From contig CAZNLR010000017.1 of the NCBI GenBank assembly GCA_964574215.1, forward strand, positions 28,135 through 92,134: a stretch of DNA of 64,000 bases. The letters run 5' to 3'. How positions within the stretch are numbered: the first letter of the stretch is position 1; each line of letters opens with the position of its first letter. The position numbers and the translations under genes were made by a program. This document shows, piece after piece, positions 34,719 to 42,569 of the stretch. Under the pieces are notes generated by a model. The model worked only from the letters and a program-made list of their open reading frames with translations. It was not told the origin of the DNA and searched no databases. This DNA is from GCA-2725625 sp964574215. Lineage in GTDB: Bacteria > Pseudomonadota > Alphaproteobacteria > Rhodospirillales > UBA2165.

Positions 34719-35576
34719 CTATTCCAGTAAACCGATCTGTTTGCCGACCGAGACGATCGGGCCATAGTCGCTATTGCTTGCCGGAATAAAGGATTTGCGC
34801 GGGAAGGAAGCCAAAAGGTCCGGGTCCTTCAGGTTCAAGAGAGTTTGTTTCACCTTGCCCTTGAAACCGATGCCGTATTTTTTGTCGACATCGCCGCGGA
34901 TACTCCAATTGTAGTCGGGATACGGGGGCGTTTCCCAAATAATGGAGACTTTCGATTGATCGATTTTGCCGGTTCTAAGCTCATTCTGCCAAACTTTGAA
35001 ATTTACCGCGCCGACCCTGTAAGCGCCCGACTGTACCAGGGCAATGGTGCGTGAATGATCGCCGCTGAACCCGACCCGGCTGAATATTTTACTGGGCGCT
35101 TTCTTGAAATGACTGCGAATAAAGTGTTCCGGCATTAGCCGGCCCGACGTTGAGCCTTTGGAACCAAAGGTAAAGGTTTTGCCGGCAATGGAAGACGGAA
35201 AATCCGAGGATTTTTTGATGCCCGTACTGGAATGGGCGATGAAGTAGGTGACGAATCCTTTGTCCTCCTCACCTTGGGCGATAGCTTCCGAATCCTTGAC
35301 CAAAGCGCGGGCGCGGACGCCGGATAATCCGCCGAACCAGGCCAGCTGCACCTGATTGTTGCGGAATGCCGTAACTGCGGCGGCGTAGGATTTGACCGGA
35401 ATATATTTCACCTCCACACCCAGGTTGTCCGACAAATAAACGGCAACCTTGTCAAAACGAGACCGCAGGCGGCTTTCGTCCTCATCGGGAATAGCCGTAA
35501 ACACAAATGTATCAGCGAATGCGGTGGCTGAAAGAGCCGTATATACCGTTGCGATGGCCAGGAATTTCTTAAACAT
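34719..35576 (-). CDS. Phosphonate-family ABC substrate-binding protein (putative selenate-binding clade)
   Basis: A 285-residue periplasmic binding protein with a signal peptide (MFKKFLAIATVYTALSATAFA) and a PhnD-like fold: FTAIPDEDESRLRSRFDKVA, NNQVQLAWFGGLSGVRAR, FTFGSKGSTSGRLMPEHF, SGDHSRTIALVQSGAYRVGA. It resembles the clade of PhnD-like proteins linked by context to selenium uptake, and its neighbours senA/senB agree. ATG 35576 is chosen (AGGGG about 7 bases upstream, proper signal peptide) over the in-frame start at 35594. Phosphite or phosphonate remain possible ligands. Confidence 0.85.
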   Translation of the reverse strand: MFKKFLAIATVYTALSATAFADTFVFTAIPDEDESRLRSRFDKVAVYLSDNLGVEVKYIPVKSYAAAVTAFRNNQVQLAWFGGLSGVRARALVKDSEAIAQGEEDKGFVTYFIAHSSTGIKKSSDFPSSIAGKTFTFGSKGSTSGRLMPEHFIRSHFKKAPSKIFSRVGFSGDHSRTIALVQSGAYRVGAVNFKVWQNELRTGKIDQSKVSIIWETPPYPDYNWSIRGDVDKKYGIGFKGKVKQTLLNLKDPDLLASFPRKSFIPASNSDYGPIVSVGKQIGLLE

Positions 35577-35628
35577 GGATATGCCCCTATACATAGTTTT
35601 ATTTTTTTAACAGCTCTATGTTAGGAGC

Positions 35629-35644
35629 TACCATGCAGATGGTA
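35629..35644. promoter_or_regulatory. TACCAT-N4-ATGGTA palindrome upstream of the transporter operon
   Basis: Perfect 6-bp inverted arms TACCAT / ATGGTA with a 4-base centre lie 53-68 bases before the binding-protein ATG (minus strand), in the 107-bp gap after the IclR gene. The position suits an operator for the transporter operon. The regulator is unknown. Confidence 0.3.
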
Positions 35645-35683
35645 AACGAGAAAATTTTCACAGTTATTTGATAAATCGGTAAT

Positions 35684-36481
35684 TCAGCGTCTCGAAAGTC
35701 CCAATGTATGGCTGATCTTATCGCGGCAGCGCAACAGCGGCGCGACGTAGGTTTTTTCCTCGCCGTAAAACCGTTGGGCAGGCATGGGAATCGAGAGGGC
35801 GGCGGTGCCGCGGGGCAGACTACGGATGACCGTGCTGACGGCGCAAATACCGTCGGTATGTTCCTCCCGGTCATAGGCCACACCGGTTTCCCGGATTTCA
35901 TGCAACTCTGAGGTCAAGCTGCTGAGGTCGGTAATTGTTTTGTCCGTAAGAGGCGGTAGGCTTTGAGGCAAAAGATGGGTTAATTGATCTTTGCTAAGTT
36001 CCGACAGCAGGCTCTTTCCTGGGGCGCAACTGTAAGCGGGAAAGCTGGCGCCGATTTCCGAGACGGCCAACAGGCGTTTGTCGCGGGTCGAACACTGATC
36101 GAGAAACACCACCCGGTCACCGCTGAGGATGGATAGATCGACGGTCTCACCCAGATCTTCGCTCAATTCCTCCAGAAAGGGCCGGATAGGATCTCTGAAA
36201 TCCGAGAGAGATGCGGCGGCGATACTGAAAAATGCCGGTCCGATGCGAATTTGAGATTCACCGGGACCATCAATGATGAATCCTTCAGTTTTCAACGCGC
36301 CGACAATTCGCTGTACCGTCGACCGGGGCAATCCAACTTTTGTTGCAATTTGCCCCAGGCTCAAACCTTTGGGGTCGTCATTGAGAGTGCGGAGAATTTC
36401 CGCCGAGCGGGCAATAACGCGAATTCCGCCACCGGACCCGCTGGAACTTGTTTTATTTGAAGACACTGACGTTGACATCAT
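35684..36481 (-). CDS. IclR family transcriptional regulator
   Basis: A 265-residue IclR regulator with a helix-turn-helix in LSLGQIATKVGLPRSTVQRIVGAL and an IclR effector domain (FLEELSEDLGETVDLSILSGDRVVFLDQ, CAPGKSLLSELS, GVAYDREEHTDGICAVSTVI). A Ser/Gly-rich leader of about 18 residues precedes it. IclR proteins often control aromatic catabolism. It diverges from the transhydroxylase-like genes, with a palindrome at 36520 in the shared region, and lies upstream of the selenium transporter on its own strand, so it could control either. The start may be the second Met at 36478. Confidence 0.9.
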   Translation of the reverse strand: MMSTSVSSNKTSSSGSGGGIRVIARSAEILRTLNDDPKGLSLGQIATKVGLPRSTVQRIVGALKTEGFIIDGPGESQIRIGPAFFSIAAASLSDFRDPIRPFLEELSEDLGETVDLSILSGDRVVFLDQCSTRDKRLLAVSEIGASFPAYSCAPGKSLLSELSKDQLTHLLPQSLPPLTDKTITDLSSLTSELHEIRETGVAYDREEHTDGICAVSTVIRSLPRGTAALSIPMPAQRFYGEEKTYVAPLLRCRDKISHTLGLSRR

Positions 36482-36519
36482 TTTCCATTTAGATAGGATT
36501 ATTCATCTAGCGAACAGAT

Positions 36520-36538
36520 TGTATCAATATACGATACA
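36520..36538. promoter_or_regulatory. TGTATC-N7-GATACA inverted repeat, candidate IclR operator
   Basis: A perfect 6-bp inverted repeat with a 7-base centre lies in the 127-bp divergent region, 39 bases before the IclR start and 71 bases before the molybdoenzyme start. Autoregulated divergent promoters with short palindromes are common for IclR proteins. The match to this regulator is inferred. Confidence 0.45.
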
Positions 36539-36608
36539 GCCAATCAATGGTCGAAAAAAATAAGATTGGACGAGGTTCGTTGATAAACAGGGATTATGGG
36601 GCGCGTCG

Positions 36609-39596
36609 ATGAAATTTTCACTTCTGCTATATGGTTTGTCCTGGTTGCTTCGATTAACCGCCTGGCGGCACGCCTCGTTTCGGGCGCGATTGAAAGAGAA
36701 AAACTTTACCGCCCAGATGAAAACCATGGACGGCTCATTCGGGCGTTACTTTACGTTCAAAGACGGCAAGATATCGTCGGGCAGCGGACAGCACCCCAAT
36801 CCAGACATGTGGATCGGTTTCAAATCTGCGGCTTTGGGAGCCGACCTTCTGACGCCGCCGATTGACTACCAAAAGCAGATCGACGCCATTAAGAACTTCA
36901 ATTTATTGATGGAAGGCCCGGATGAACTGACCTCTTGGTTTTCGGAGACCGTTCTTTTGTCACAGACCATCGGCTGGCGGTACGGGACACAAATAGATAA
37001 CGGTGAGACCCGCTACGTCAACAATACCAATGGTGGGCCTGTCTTTGTTTATGTGAAAGACGGGAAGATCGTCCGCATTACGCCGATTGATTTTGCCGAA
37101 GACGATCCCCAGCCTTGGGTGATTAAAGCGCGCGGCAAAAAATTCTCTCCACCGCGCAAGACGACACTTTCGCCCCATGGTCTGACGTCCAAATCCTTGA
37201 TCTATTCCAAGGAACGTAACCTTTATCCCATGATGCGGGTCGATTTCGATCCCAACGGCGAACGCAATCCTCAGAACCGGGGCAAATCCGGATACGAGCG
37301 GATTTCATGGGACGAAGCGCTCGACATCGTGGCCGGAGAAATCAAACGGGTGAACCGGCAATATGGGCCGGGGGCCATCCTGGCGGCCCGTACTTCCCAC
37401 CATACGTGGGGAAATGTGGGTTACTACATCAGCGCCTACGTGAAGTTCACCAATATCATCGGCGCCACCACGACCATGCTCAACCCCGATAGCTGGGAAG
37501 GCTGGTATTGGGGCGCCATGCATCACTACGGCAATTCCATGCGCAACGGCGCGGCGGAAATTTACGGCCAGGTCGAGGACTGTTTACAGGAATGCGAAAT
37601 GATCGTGTTCTGGGCCAGCGATCCCGAAGTCACCAGCGGCGTCTATGGCTCCTTCGAAGGCACCGTCCGTCGTCAATGGGCGCAGGAACTGGGCATCGAG
37701 ATGGTGCATATCGATCCCTTCCTCAATGAAACGGCGGCCTTTCTCGGCGGCAAATGGTTTGCGCCGCGTCCCACCACATCTCCTGCACTGGCTCAGGCCA
37801 TTACCCATGTCTGGATCACCGAAGGCCTTTACGACCAGGACTATGTGGCCACCCGGACGACAGGGTTCGAAAAATGGTCCGACTACATATCAGGCAAAGA
37901 TGAAGAGGGCATCGCCCGGACTCCCGAATGGGCCGAGGAGGAAACCGGCGTGCCGGCGCGGGACATCAGGGCGTTGGCCCGGCAATGGGCGTCCAAAAAA
38001 ACCTATCTGGCGGCCGGCAGCATGGGCACGACCTTAGGGGGCGCCTGTCGGTCGGCGACGGGAGCGCAATGGGCGCGTTCCATGGTGTGCCTGATGGCCA
38101 TGCAGGGATTGGGTAAGCCGGGAATCAATTTCGGCGGTCTCCAGTTCGGCTCTCCCATCGATTACAATTTCTATTTCCCGGGCTACGCCGAGGGCGGTTT
38201 CTGCGGCGATTCCATGAATTCGGCGTCGGGGGTTTCGCTTTATCAGCGCATGCCTCATTTGATCAGCATGAACCCCAACCTCCAGACCATTCCGCGGCTC
38301 AAAATGCCGGAAGCGATTATGGAGGGGAAGACGGTCGGCTATCCCATCGACATAAGGTCGATAGAAGGTCAATTCGTACCCATTCCCTATCCCGCGCCGG
38401 GTCATTCGAAGGTGCGAATGATGTACAAATACGGTTCGTCCTATTTCAGCACCCAGCCCGACAGCAACCGCTATGTCAAAATGTATCAGACCGACGAATT
38501 GGAATTCGTCGTCAGCCAGACCATCTGGAACGAAGGCGAGGTCAAGTTTGCCGACGTAATCCTGCCCGCCTGCACCAATTTCGAGCGCTGGGATATCGGC
38601 GAATGGGCCAACCCGAGCGGGTATGGCTATGACTGGATGGGTCAATTAAATCACCGGGTGATCGGCATCCAGCACCCCTGTATCGAGCCGCTGGGCGAAT
38701 CCAAGTCCGACTATCAGATTTTCCATGATATCTGTAAGCGCTTGGGCCATGCCGCCTATTTCACCGAGGGTATGCGGGAACTGGATTGGGTGAAACGCAT
38801 GTTCGACGGATCGGACCTGCCCAAGCATATCAGCTGGGAAGCCTTCCTCAAGAAAGGCTATTTCGTCGTGCCGACGGAAAAAGAGAACATGCGGCCACCA
38901 GTTTCATATAAGTGGTTTGCCGATGGACAGAAGAAAAACGTACCGGAACCGCAACCCTTGCCCGGCTCCTACGGCGAAGATTTTCGGGACGGATTGCAGA
39001 CCCAGTCGGGCAAGATCGAATTTGAATCGGAAAGTCTAAAACGCTATGGGCAAGACCCGGATCGGCCGCCCCTCAATAAATATATTCCCTCATGGGAAGG
39101 CCAGCACAGCACGGATTTGCTGGCGAAATATCCCCTGCATCTGATTTCGCCCCATTCCCGCTACAGTTTTCATACCAAGGGTGACGGCAAGGACAGCGCC
39201 ATCAATGACATCAAGGATCACCGCATCAATATCGACGGCTATTTCTACTGGCTGGTCAGGCTGAACCCGAAGGATGCGGCGGCACGGGGGATCGAGGAAA
39301 ACGATTTGGTGAAGCTGCATAACGACCGGGGCGAGGTTATCTGCGCCGCCAAGATCACCGAACGATTATTGCCGGGCGTGGTTCATTGCCGTCAGGCGTC
39401 GGCGGTCTACGATCCAATCGGTGAGCCCGGCGAGTCCCCCGACCGGGGCGGCTGCGTCAACCTGTTGACGCCGAAGCGTATGCAGACGGAGAAAACCCAC
39501 TCGGCGGCTTATAATTCCTGTCTCATCGAAATCGAAAAATGGGATGGGGTGACGGCGGGTTCCGTCGATCAAGAGACCGTGGCGGCGGCGGAGTAG
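36609..39596 (+). CDS. Transhydroxylase/resorcinol-hydroxylase-like molybdopterin oxidoreductase, large subunit
   Basis: A 995-residue DMSO-reductase-family enzyme. From about residue 140 it follows the large subunit of pyrogallol-phloroglucinol transhydroxylase closely: GGPVFVYVKDGKI, SHHTWGNVGY, LNPDSWEGW (Ser295 in the position of the Mo-ligand Ser175, Asp294 of Asp174, His264/265 of the active-site His), PACTNFERWDI and SPHSRYSFHTKGDGK. Resorcinol and dihydroxybenzoate hydroxylases belong to the same group. Residues 1-120 are an extra domain that looks like an SCP2-type sterol-carrier fold (MDGSFGRYFTFKDGK, HPNPDMWIGFKSAA, LLMEGPDELT). There is no Tat signal. The likely role is anaerobic modification of a phenolic ring; the substrate is open. 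Confidence 0.88.
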   Translation: MKFSLLLYGLSWLLRLTAWRHASFRARLKEKNFTAQMKTMDGSFGRYFTFKDGKISSGSGQHPNPDMWIGFKSAALGADLLTPPIDYQKQIDAIKNFNLLMEGPDELTSWFSETVLLSQTIGWRYGTQIDNGETRYVNNTNGGPVFVYVKDGKIVRITPIDFAEDDPQPWVIKARGKKFSPPRKTTLSPHGLTSKSLIYSKERNLYPMMRVDFDPNGERNPQNRGKSGYERISWDEALDIVAGEIKRVNRQYGPGAILAARTSHHTWGNVGYYISAYVKFTNIIGATTTMLNPDSWEGWYWGAMHHYGNSMRNGAAEIYGQVEDCLQECEMIVFWASDPEVTSGVYGSFEGTVRRQWAQELGIEMVHIDPFLNETAAFLGGKWFAPRPTTSPALAQAITHVWITEGLYDQDYVATRTTGFEKWSDYISGKDEEGIARTPEWAEEETGVPARDIRALARQWASKKTYLAAGSMGTTLGGACRSATGAQWARSMVCLMAMQGLGKPGINFGGLQFGSPIDYNFYFPGYAEGGFCGDSMNSASGVSLYQRMPHLISMNPNLQTIPRLKMPEAIMEGKTVGYPIDIRSIEGQFVPIPYPAPGHSKVRMMYKYGSSYFSTQPDSNRYVKMYQTDELEFVVSQTIWNEGEVKFADVILPACTNFERWDIGEWANPSGYGYDWMGQLNHRVIGIQHPCIEPLGESKSDYQIFHDICKRLGHAAYFTEGMRELDWVKRMFDGSDLPKHISWEAFLKKGYFVVPTEKENMRPPVSYKWFADGQKKNVPEPQPLPGSYGEDFRDGLQTQSGKIEFESESLKRYGQDPDRPPLNKYIPSWEGQHSTDLLAKYPLHLISPHSRYSFHTKGDGKDSAINDIKDHRINIDGYFYWLVRLNPKDAAARGIEENDLVKLHNDRGEVICAAKITERLLPGVVHCRQASAVYDPIGEPGESPDRGGCVNLLTPKRMQTEKTHSAAYNSCLIEIEKWDGVTAGSVDQETVAAAE

Positions 39597-39600
39597 AAAA

Positions 39601-40440
39601 ATGAAAAAATGGAACCTGATCGTCGACGTTGGTAAATGCCACAACAGCAACAACTGTTTCTTGTCGGTGGCCGACGAATATGTGGGTAACAGCCATGCCG
39701 GTTACAGTGCGTCCATGCCGCTGCACGGTCATCACTGGATCAACATATTCCGCCAGGAAAGGGGTCAGGCGCCCATGGTGGATGTTTCTTACATGCCTAC
39801 CACCTGTAACCACTGCGACAACCCGCCCTGTATGGAAGCGGCGGAAAACAATGCCGTGGTCAAGCGGGCCGACGGCATTGTCATCATCGATCCGGACAAA
39901 GCCAAAGGTCAAAAACACCTGGTCGATGCCTGTCCCTACGGGGCGATCTGGTGGAACGAAGAGGAAAATGTTCCTCAAGCCTGGATATTCGACGCCCATC
40001 TTCTGGACCGGGGCTGGAAGGAGCCGAGATGCGTGCAGGCCTGCCCCACCGGCGCCTTACGGTCGCTGATGGTGGAAGACGTCGAAATGAAGCAGGTGGT
40101 GGAGCAGGAGGGGCTTGAAGTCTTGAAGCCGGAACTCGGCACCAACCCCCGTGTCTATTACAAAAACATCAACCGATTTTCCAAATGCTTTATCGGCGGC
40201 ACCATCGCTGCCGAGGTTAACGGCGTCGATGAATGTTTGGAAAAAGCGATTGTCACGTTGAACTTGGACGGTCATAAGCTCGCCGAGTCCTGGAGCGACC
40301 CCTACGGTGATTTCAAGTTCGACGATATCGCCCCCGGCAGCGGCACCTATAAAATCGAAATCTCCCACCCGGATCACCCCTCGACTTCGGTCGAGGCTGA
40401 GCTGGGGGAAAGCGTTTATCTCGGTGTCATCAAACTATAA
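39601..40440 (+). CDS. Transhydroxylase-like iron-sulfur small subunit with degenerate cluster sites
   Basis: A 279-residue partner of the preceding gene, 4 bases downstream. It matches the transhydroxylase small subunit along its whole length, including GLEVLKPELGTNPRVYYKNINRF and a C-terminal beta-barrel (SDPYGDFKFDDIAPGSGTYK). Known small subunits carry three [4Fe-4S] clusters. Here only eight ferredoxin-type cysteines remain (13, 19, 69, 72, 77, 111, 144, 148): the first motif reads CHNSNNCFLSV, with Ser16 and Val23 where Cys is expected, and the CxxC near residue 128 is replaced by WIFD. At most two clusters can form. Repeat copy B begins at its stop codon. Confidence 0.88.
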   Translation: MKKWNLIVDVGKCHNSNNCFLSVADEYVGNSHAGYSASMPLHGHHWINIFRQERGQAPMVDVSYMPTTCNHCDNPPCMEAAENNAVVKRADGIVIIDPDKAKGQKHLVDACPYGAIWWNEEENVPQAWIFDAHLLDRGWKEPRCVQACPTGALRSLMVEDVEMKQVVEQEGLEVLKPELGTNPRVYYKNINRFSKCFIGGTIAAEVNGVDECLEKAIVTLNLDGHKLAESWSDPYGDFKFDDIAPGSGTYKIEISHPDHPSTSVEAELGESVYLGVIKL

Positions 40441-40485
40441 AAGGTTAATTTATCGACTGTCGATAAATTCACACGCGTTCACAAC
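40438..40485 (+). repeat. Dispersed palindromic 3' element, copy B
   Basis: This 48-bp copy starts at the TAA of the small-subunit gene and matches copy A (32495-32542) in the opposite orientation, with the same stop-codon register. It holds the same AATTTATCGAC / GTCGATAAATT palindrome and TCACA-N3-GTTCACA tail. It ends 5 bases before the converging msrA stop. Confidence 0.9.
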
Positions 40486-40489
40486 TTTT

Positions 40490-40948
40490 TTAATGATGAC
40501 CTTTTTTCTCGAAGTAGCGCTGGTGATAATCCTCGGCCATGTAGAAAGGGCCGGCCAGGGTGATCTCGGTAACGATGGGGTCCGGAAGACGGCCAGACTT
40601 CTGTTGCTTGTCTTTTGAGGCGGTGGCCGTTTGTTCCTGTTCGAGTGAGTGAAAATAGATGGCGGACCGGTATTGGGTGCCGATATCCGGCCCCTGCCGG
40701 TTCAGCGTGGTGGGATCATGGATTGCCCAGAATAGCTCCAGAAGTTCTTCATAGGTAACCTTGTCAGGATCGAACTCTACCTGAACCACCTCGGCATGAC
40801 CGGTTCCGCCGGCGCAGACCTGTTCATAGGTGGGGTTTTCAACGTTTCCGCCGGCATATCCTGAAAACGCATCACTGACGCCGTCGACCCTTCGAAAGGC
40901 GCTCTCAACCCCCCAAAAACACCCGGCGGCGAATGTCGCTTTTTCCAT
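40490..40948 (-). CDS. msrA: Peptide-methionine (S)-S-oxide reductase
   Basis: A 152-residue MsrA: catalytic Cys10 in AAGCFWGVESAFRRVDGV, SGYAGG, YEQVCAGGTGHAEVVQVEFDP and FWAIHDPTTLNRQGPDIGTQYRSAI. It reduces methionine-S-sulfoxide in proteins with thioredoxin. The length is compact, without N- or C-terminal extensions, though a Cys near residue 45 could act in recycling. It is a single gene converging on the molybdoenzyme operon. Confidence 0.96.
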   Translation of the reverse strand: MEKATFAAGCFWGVESAFRRVDGVSDAFSGYAGGNVENPTYEQVCAGGTGHAEVVQVEFDPDKVTYEELLELFWAIHDPTTLNRQGPDIGTQYRSAIYFHSLEQEQTATASKDKQQKSGRLPDPIVTEITLAGPFYMAEDYHQRYFEKKGHH

Positions 40949-40978
40949 TTTCCCTTCCTTTACAATAATTTTCTTATA

Positions 40979-41006
40979 TTTAGATTTGCGATCATTATAC
41001 TATAAT
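40979..41006 (+). promoter_or_regulatory. Candidate promoter of the IclR-hpnM pair
   Basis: A perfect -10 (TATAAT, 41001-41006) is preceded at 16 bases by TTTAGA (4/6). It lies about 110 bases before the IclR start. Two direct repeats TGAAATATA (41039-41047 and 41078-41086), 39 bases apart, lie between promoter and gene and could be regulator sites. Confidence 0.35.
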
Positions 41007-41113
41007 CCTAAATAATGAAGGCGGGAAAATTTAAAGCATGAAATATAGGAAGGGTTTGTTTTTCTGCATGTTGTTTTTGAAATATATGAAAAGTGGATTG
41101 ATAAGGACAACCA

Positions 41114-41932
41114 ATGTCTAGCCTAGAACGACTGTTGAGTATTCTCGATCTCTATACCGAGGCCGAACCCATCTGGACGCTGGAAGAGATAACCCGCGAG
41201 ACCGGCTATGCCCGTTCGACCGCCTATCGGTATGTGAAAGAGCTTTGTGATTCGGGACTACTTATTTCCATTGGTAGGGGCGCCCATGTGCTGGGGCCCC
41301 GGTTCATCGAATTCGATCGGCAGATCAGAAATTGCGATCCATTACTGATGGCGGCGCAAAAAATCATGCCGTCACTGCATGAGAAACTTGACGACGGCCT
41401 CGTTTCACTATGCAGTCTTTACGGCGAGAAGGTTCTCAGTATTCACCAGGAGCCTCTGGTGACCAATCTGGAATCCAGTTTCACGAGGGGGCGGCCGATG
41501 CCTCTCTTCTATGGCGCCACGGCCAAAATTATTCTGGCTAACTTACCGGAACGCCAATTGGTTAAATTATTTCTCAACCACCGGATTGAAATCGCCAAGG
41601 CGGGGCTGGGTGAAGAGTGGGAGGATTTCAAGGACTCCCTGGCCCGAATTCGCCAGGATGATTATTGCGTCACTCGCAGCGAAATCGATCCCGGACTGAT
41701 CGGTGTAGGATCGGCAGTGTTCGCCGAAGATAAAAAAGTAATCGCCAGCCTGACTTATATTACCGAAGACCGGGGTCAGGCCGTTCCAGATTGGATTCCC
41801 GATCTAATGGTCAGGGGCAGCGTCGAAATTGCCGAAGAACTGGCCAGAATTCTTGCAGCGCACGACGAGGAACTGCATCGGTTTTCGCCCGTTATACCGT
41901 TCAAGCGTCTAAAAGCCGGAGGTGAGGGATGA
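41114..41932 (+). CDS. IclR family transcriptional regulator
   Basis: A 272-residue IclR regulator with its helix-turn-helix in WTLEEITRETGYARSTAYRYVKEL and an effector domain covering KIMPSLHEKLDDGLVSLCSL, GRPMPLFYGATAKIILANLPE and IDPGLIGVGSAVFAEDKKVIASLTYI. AAGGA lies about 8 bases before the ATG. Its stop overlaps the hpnM start (ATGA), so a regulator is translationally joined to a hopanoid-associated transport gene. It is not closely similar to the IclR at 35684, and its effector is unknown. Confidence 0.9.
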   Translation: MSSLERLLSILDLYTEAEPIWTLEEITRETGYARSTAYRYVKELCDSGLLISIGRGAHVLGPRFIEFDRQIRNCDPLLMAAQKIMPSLHEKLDDGLVSLCSLYGEKVLSIHQEPLVTNLESSFTRGRPMPLFYGATAKIILANLPERQLVKLFLNHRIEIAKAGLGEEWEDFKDSLARIRQDDYCVTRSEIDPGLIGVGSAVFAEDKKVIASLTYITEDRGQAVPDWIPDLMVRGSVEIAEELARILAAHDEELHRFSPVIPFKRLKAGGEG

Positions 41933-42543
41933 GAAAGAATTTTCTCGGCCCGGTTCCCGCAGCCCTTTTCCTATTATTTGTGTTCCTTGCCGGCAGTGCA
42001 TCGGCGAGTGAACCGAAAGCCGTGGTCGAAGGCTTTCACGACATGCTGATTTCGGTCATGAAGGAAGCCAAGACGACCAATGTGGCGGGGCGCTATAAAA
42101 AAATCGAACCGGTTATGGTCAAGGCTTTCGATCTCGGCTTTATGATCCGCGTGGCGTCCGGCACCAGCTGGCGAAAGGCCTCGAACGATGAAAAGAAAAA
42201 TCTCGCAGATGCCTTCAGACGGGTCAGCATTGCCACTTACGCCTACCGGTTTGACGGATATTCCGGCCAAAGTTTTAAGACAGTTGCGGTCGGGCCGGGC
42301 CCCCGCAAGACAAAACTGGTAAAAACCCAATTGCTCCGACCGAAAGACGATCCGGTCAAGCTTACCTATGTGATGAAAAAGTTTGAAAATGATTGGCGGA
42401 TCGTCGATATCCTGCTGGGCGGCGGCATCAGCGAACTGGCCGTCCGTCATTCCGAGTACCGAACCACCCTAAAAACCAAAGGCCCCGACGCCTTGGCCCA
42501 AATCCTCTTCCGCAAGGCAGATCAGTATTTGAACGAGGAGTAG
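41929..42543 (+). CDS. hpnM: Hopanoid-associated ABC substrate-binding protein HpnM (MlaC/Ttg2D family)
   Basis: A 204-residue periplasmic protein with a signal peptide (about residues 1-26, ending SASA) and an MlaC/toluene-tolerance fold: VEGFHDMLISVMKEA, RVASGTSWRKASNDEKKNLADAFRRV and LTYVMKKFENDWRIVDILLGGGISELAVRHSEY. MlaC proteins carry phospholipids between membranes. HpnM is the version found in hopanoid loci, and the surrounding hpn genes support that name. It overlaps the IclR stop and converges on hpnL. Confidence 0.85.
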   Translation: MRKNFLGPVPAALFLLFVFLAGSASASEPKAVVEGFHDMLISVMKEAKTTNVAGRYKKIEPVMVKAFDLGFMIRVASGTSWRKASNDEKKNLADAFRRVSIATYAYRFDGYSGQSFKTVAVGPGPRKTKLVKTQLLRPKDDPVKLTYVMKKFENDWRIVDILLGGGISELAVRHSEYRTTLKTKGPDALAQILFRKADQYLNEE

Positions 42544-42569
42544 GCTAATCGAGCCCCGTTAACAGGAAA

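Noticed and set aside
36609..40440. Formate dehydrogenase or respiratory DMSO reductase
   Set aside because: No Tat signal, no membrane anchor subunit and no N-terminal Fe-S motif; the active-site and small-subunit pattern is that of transhydroxylase.
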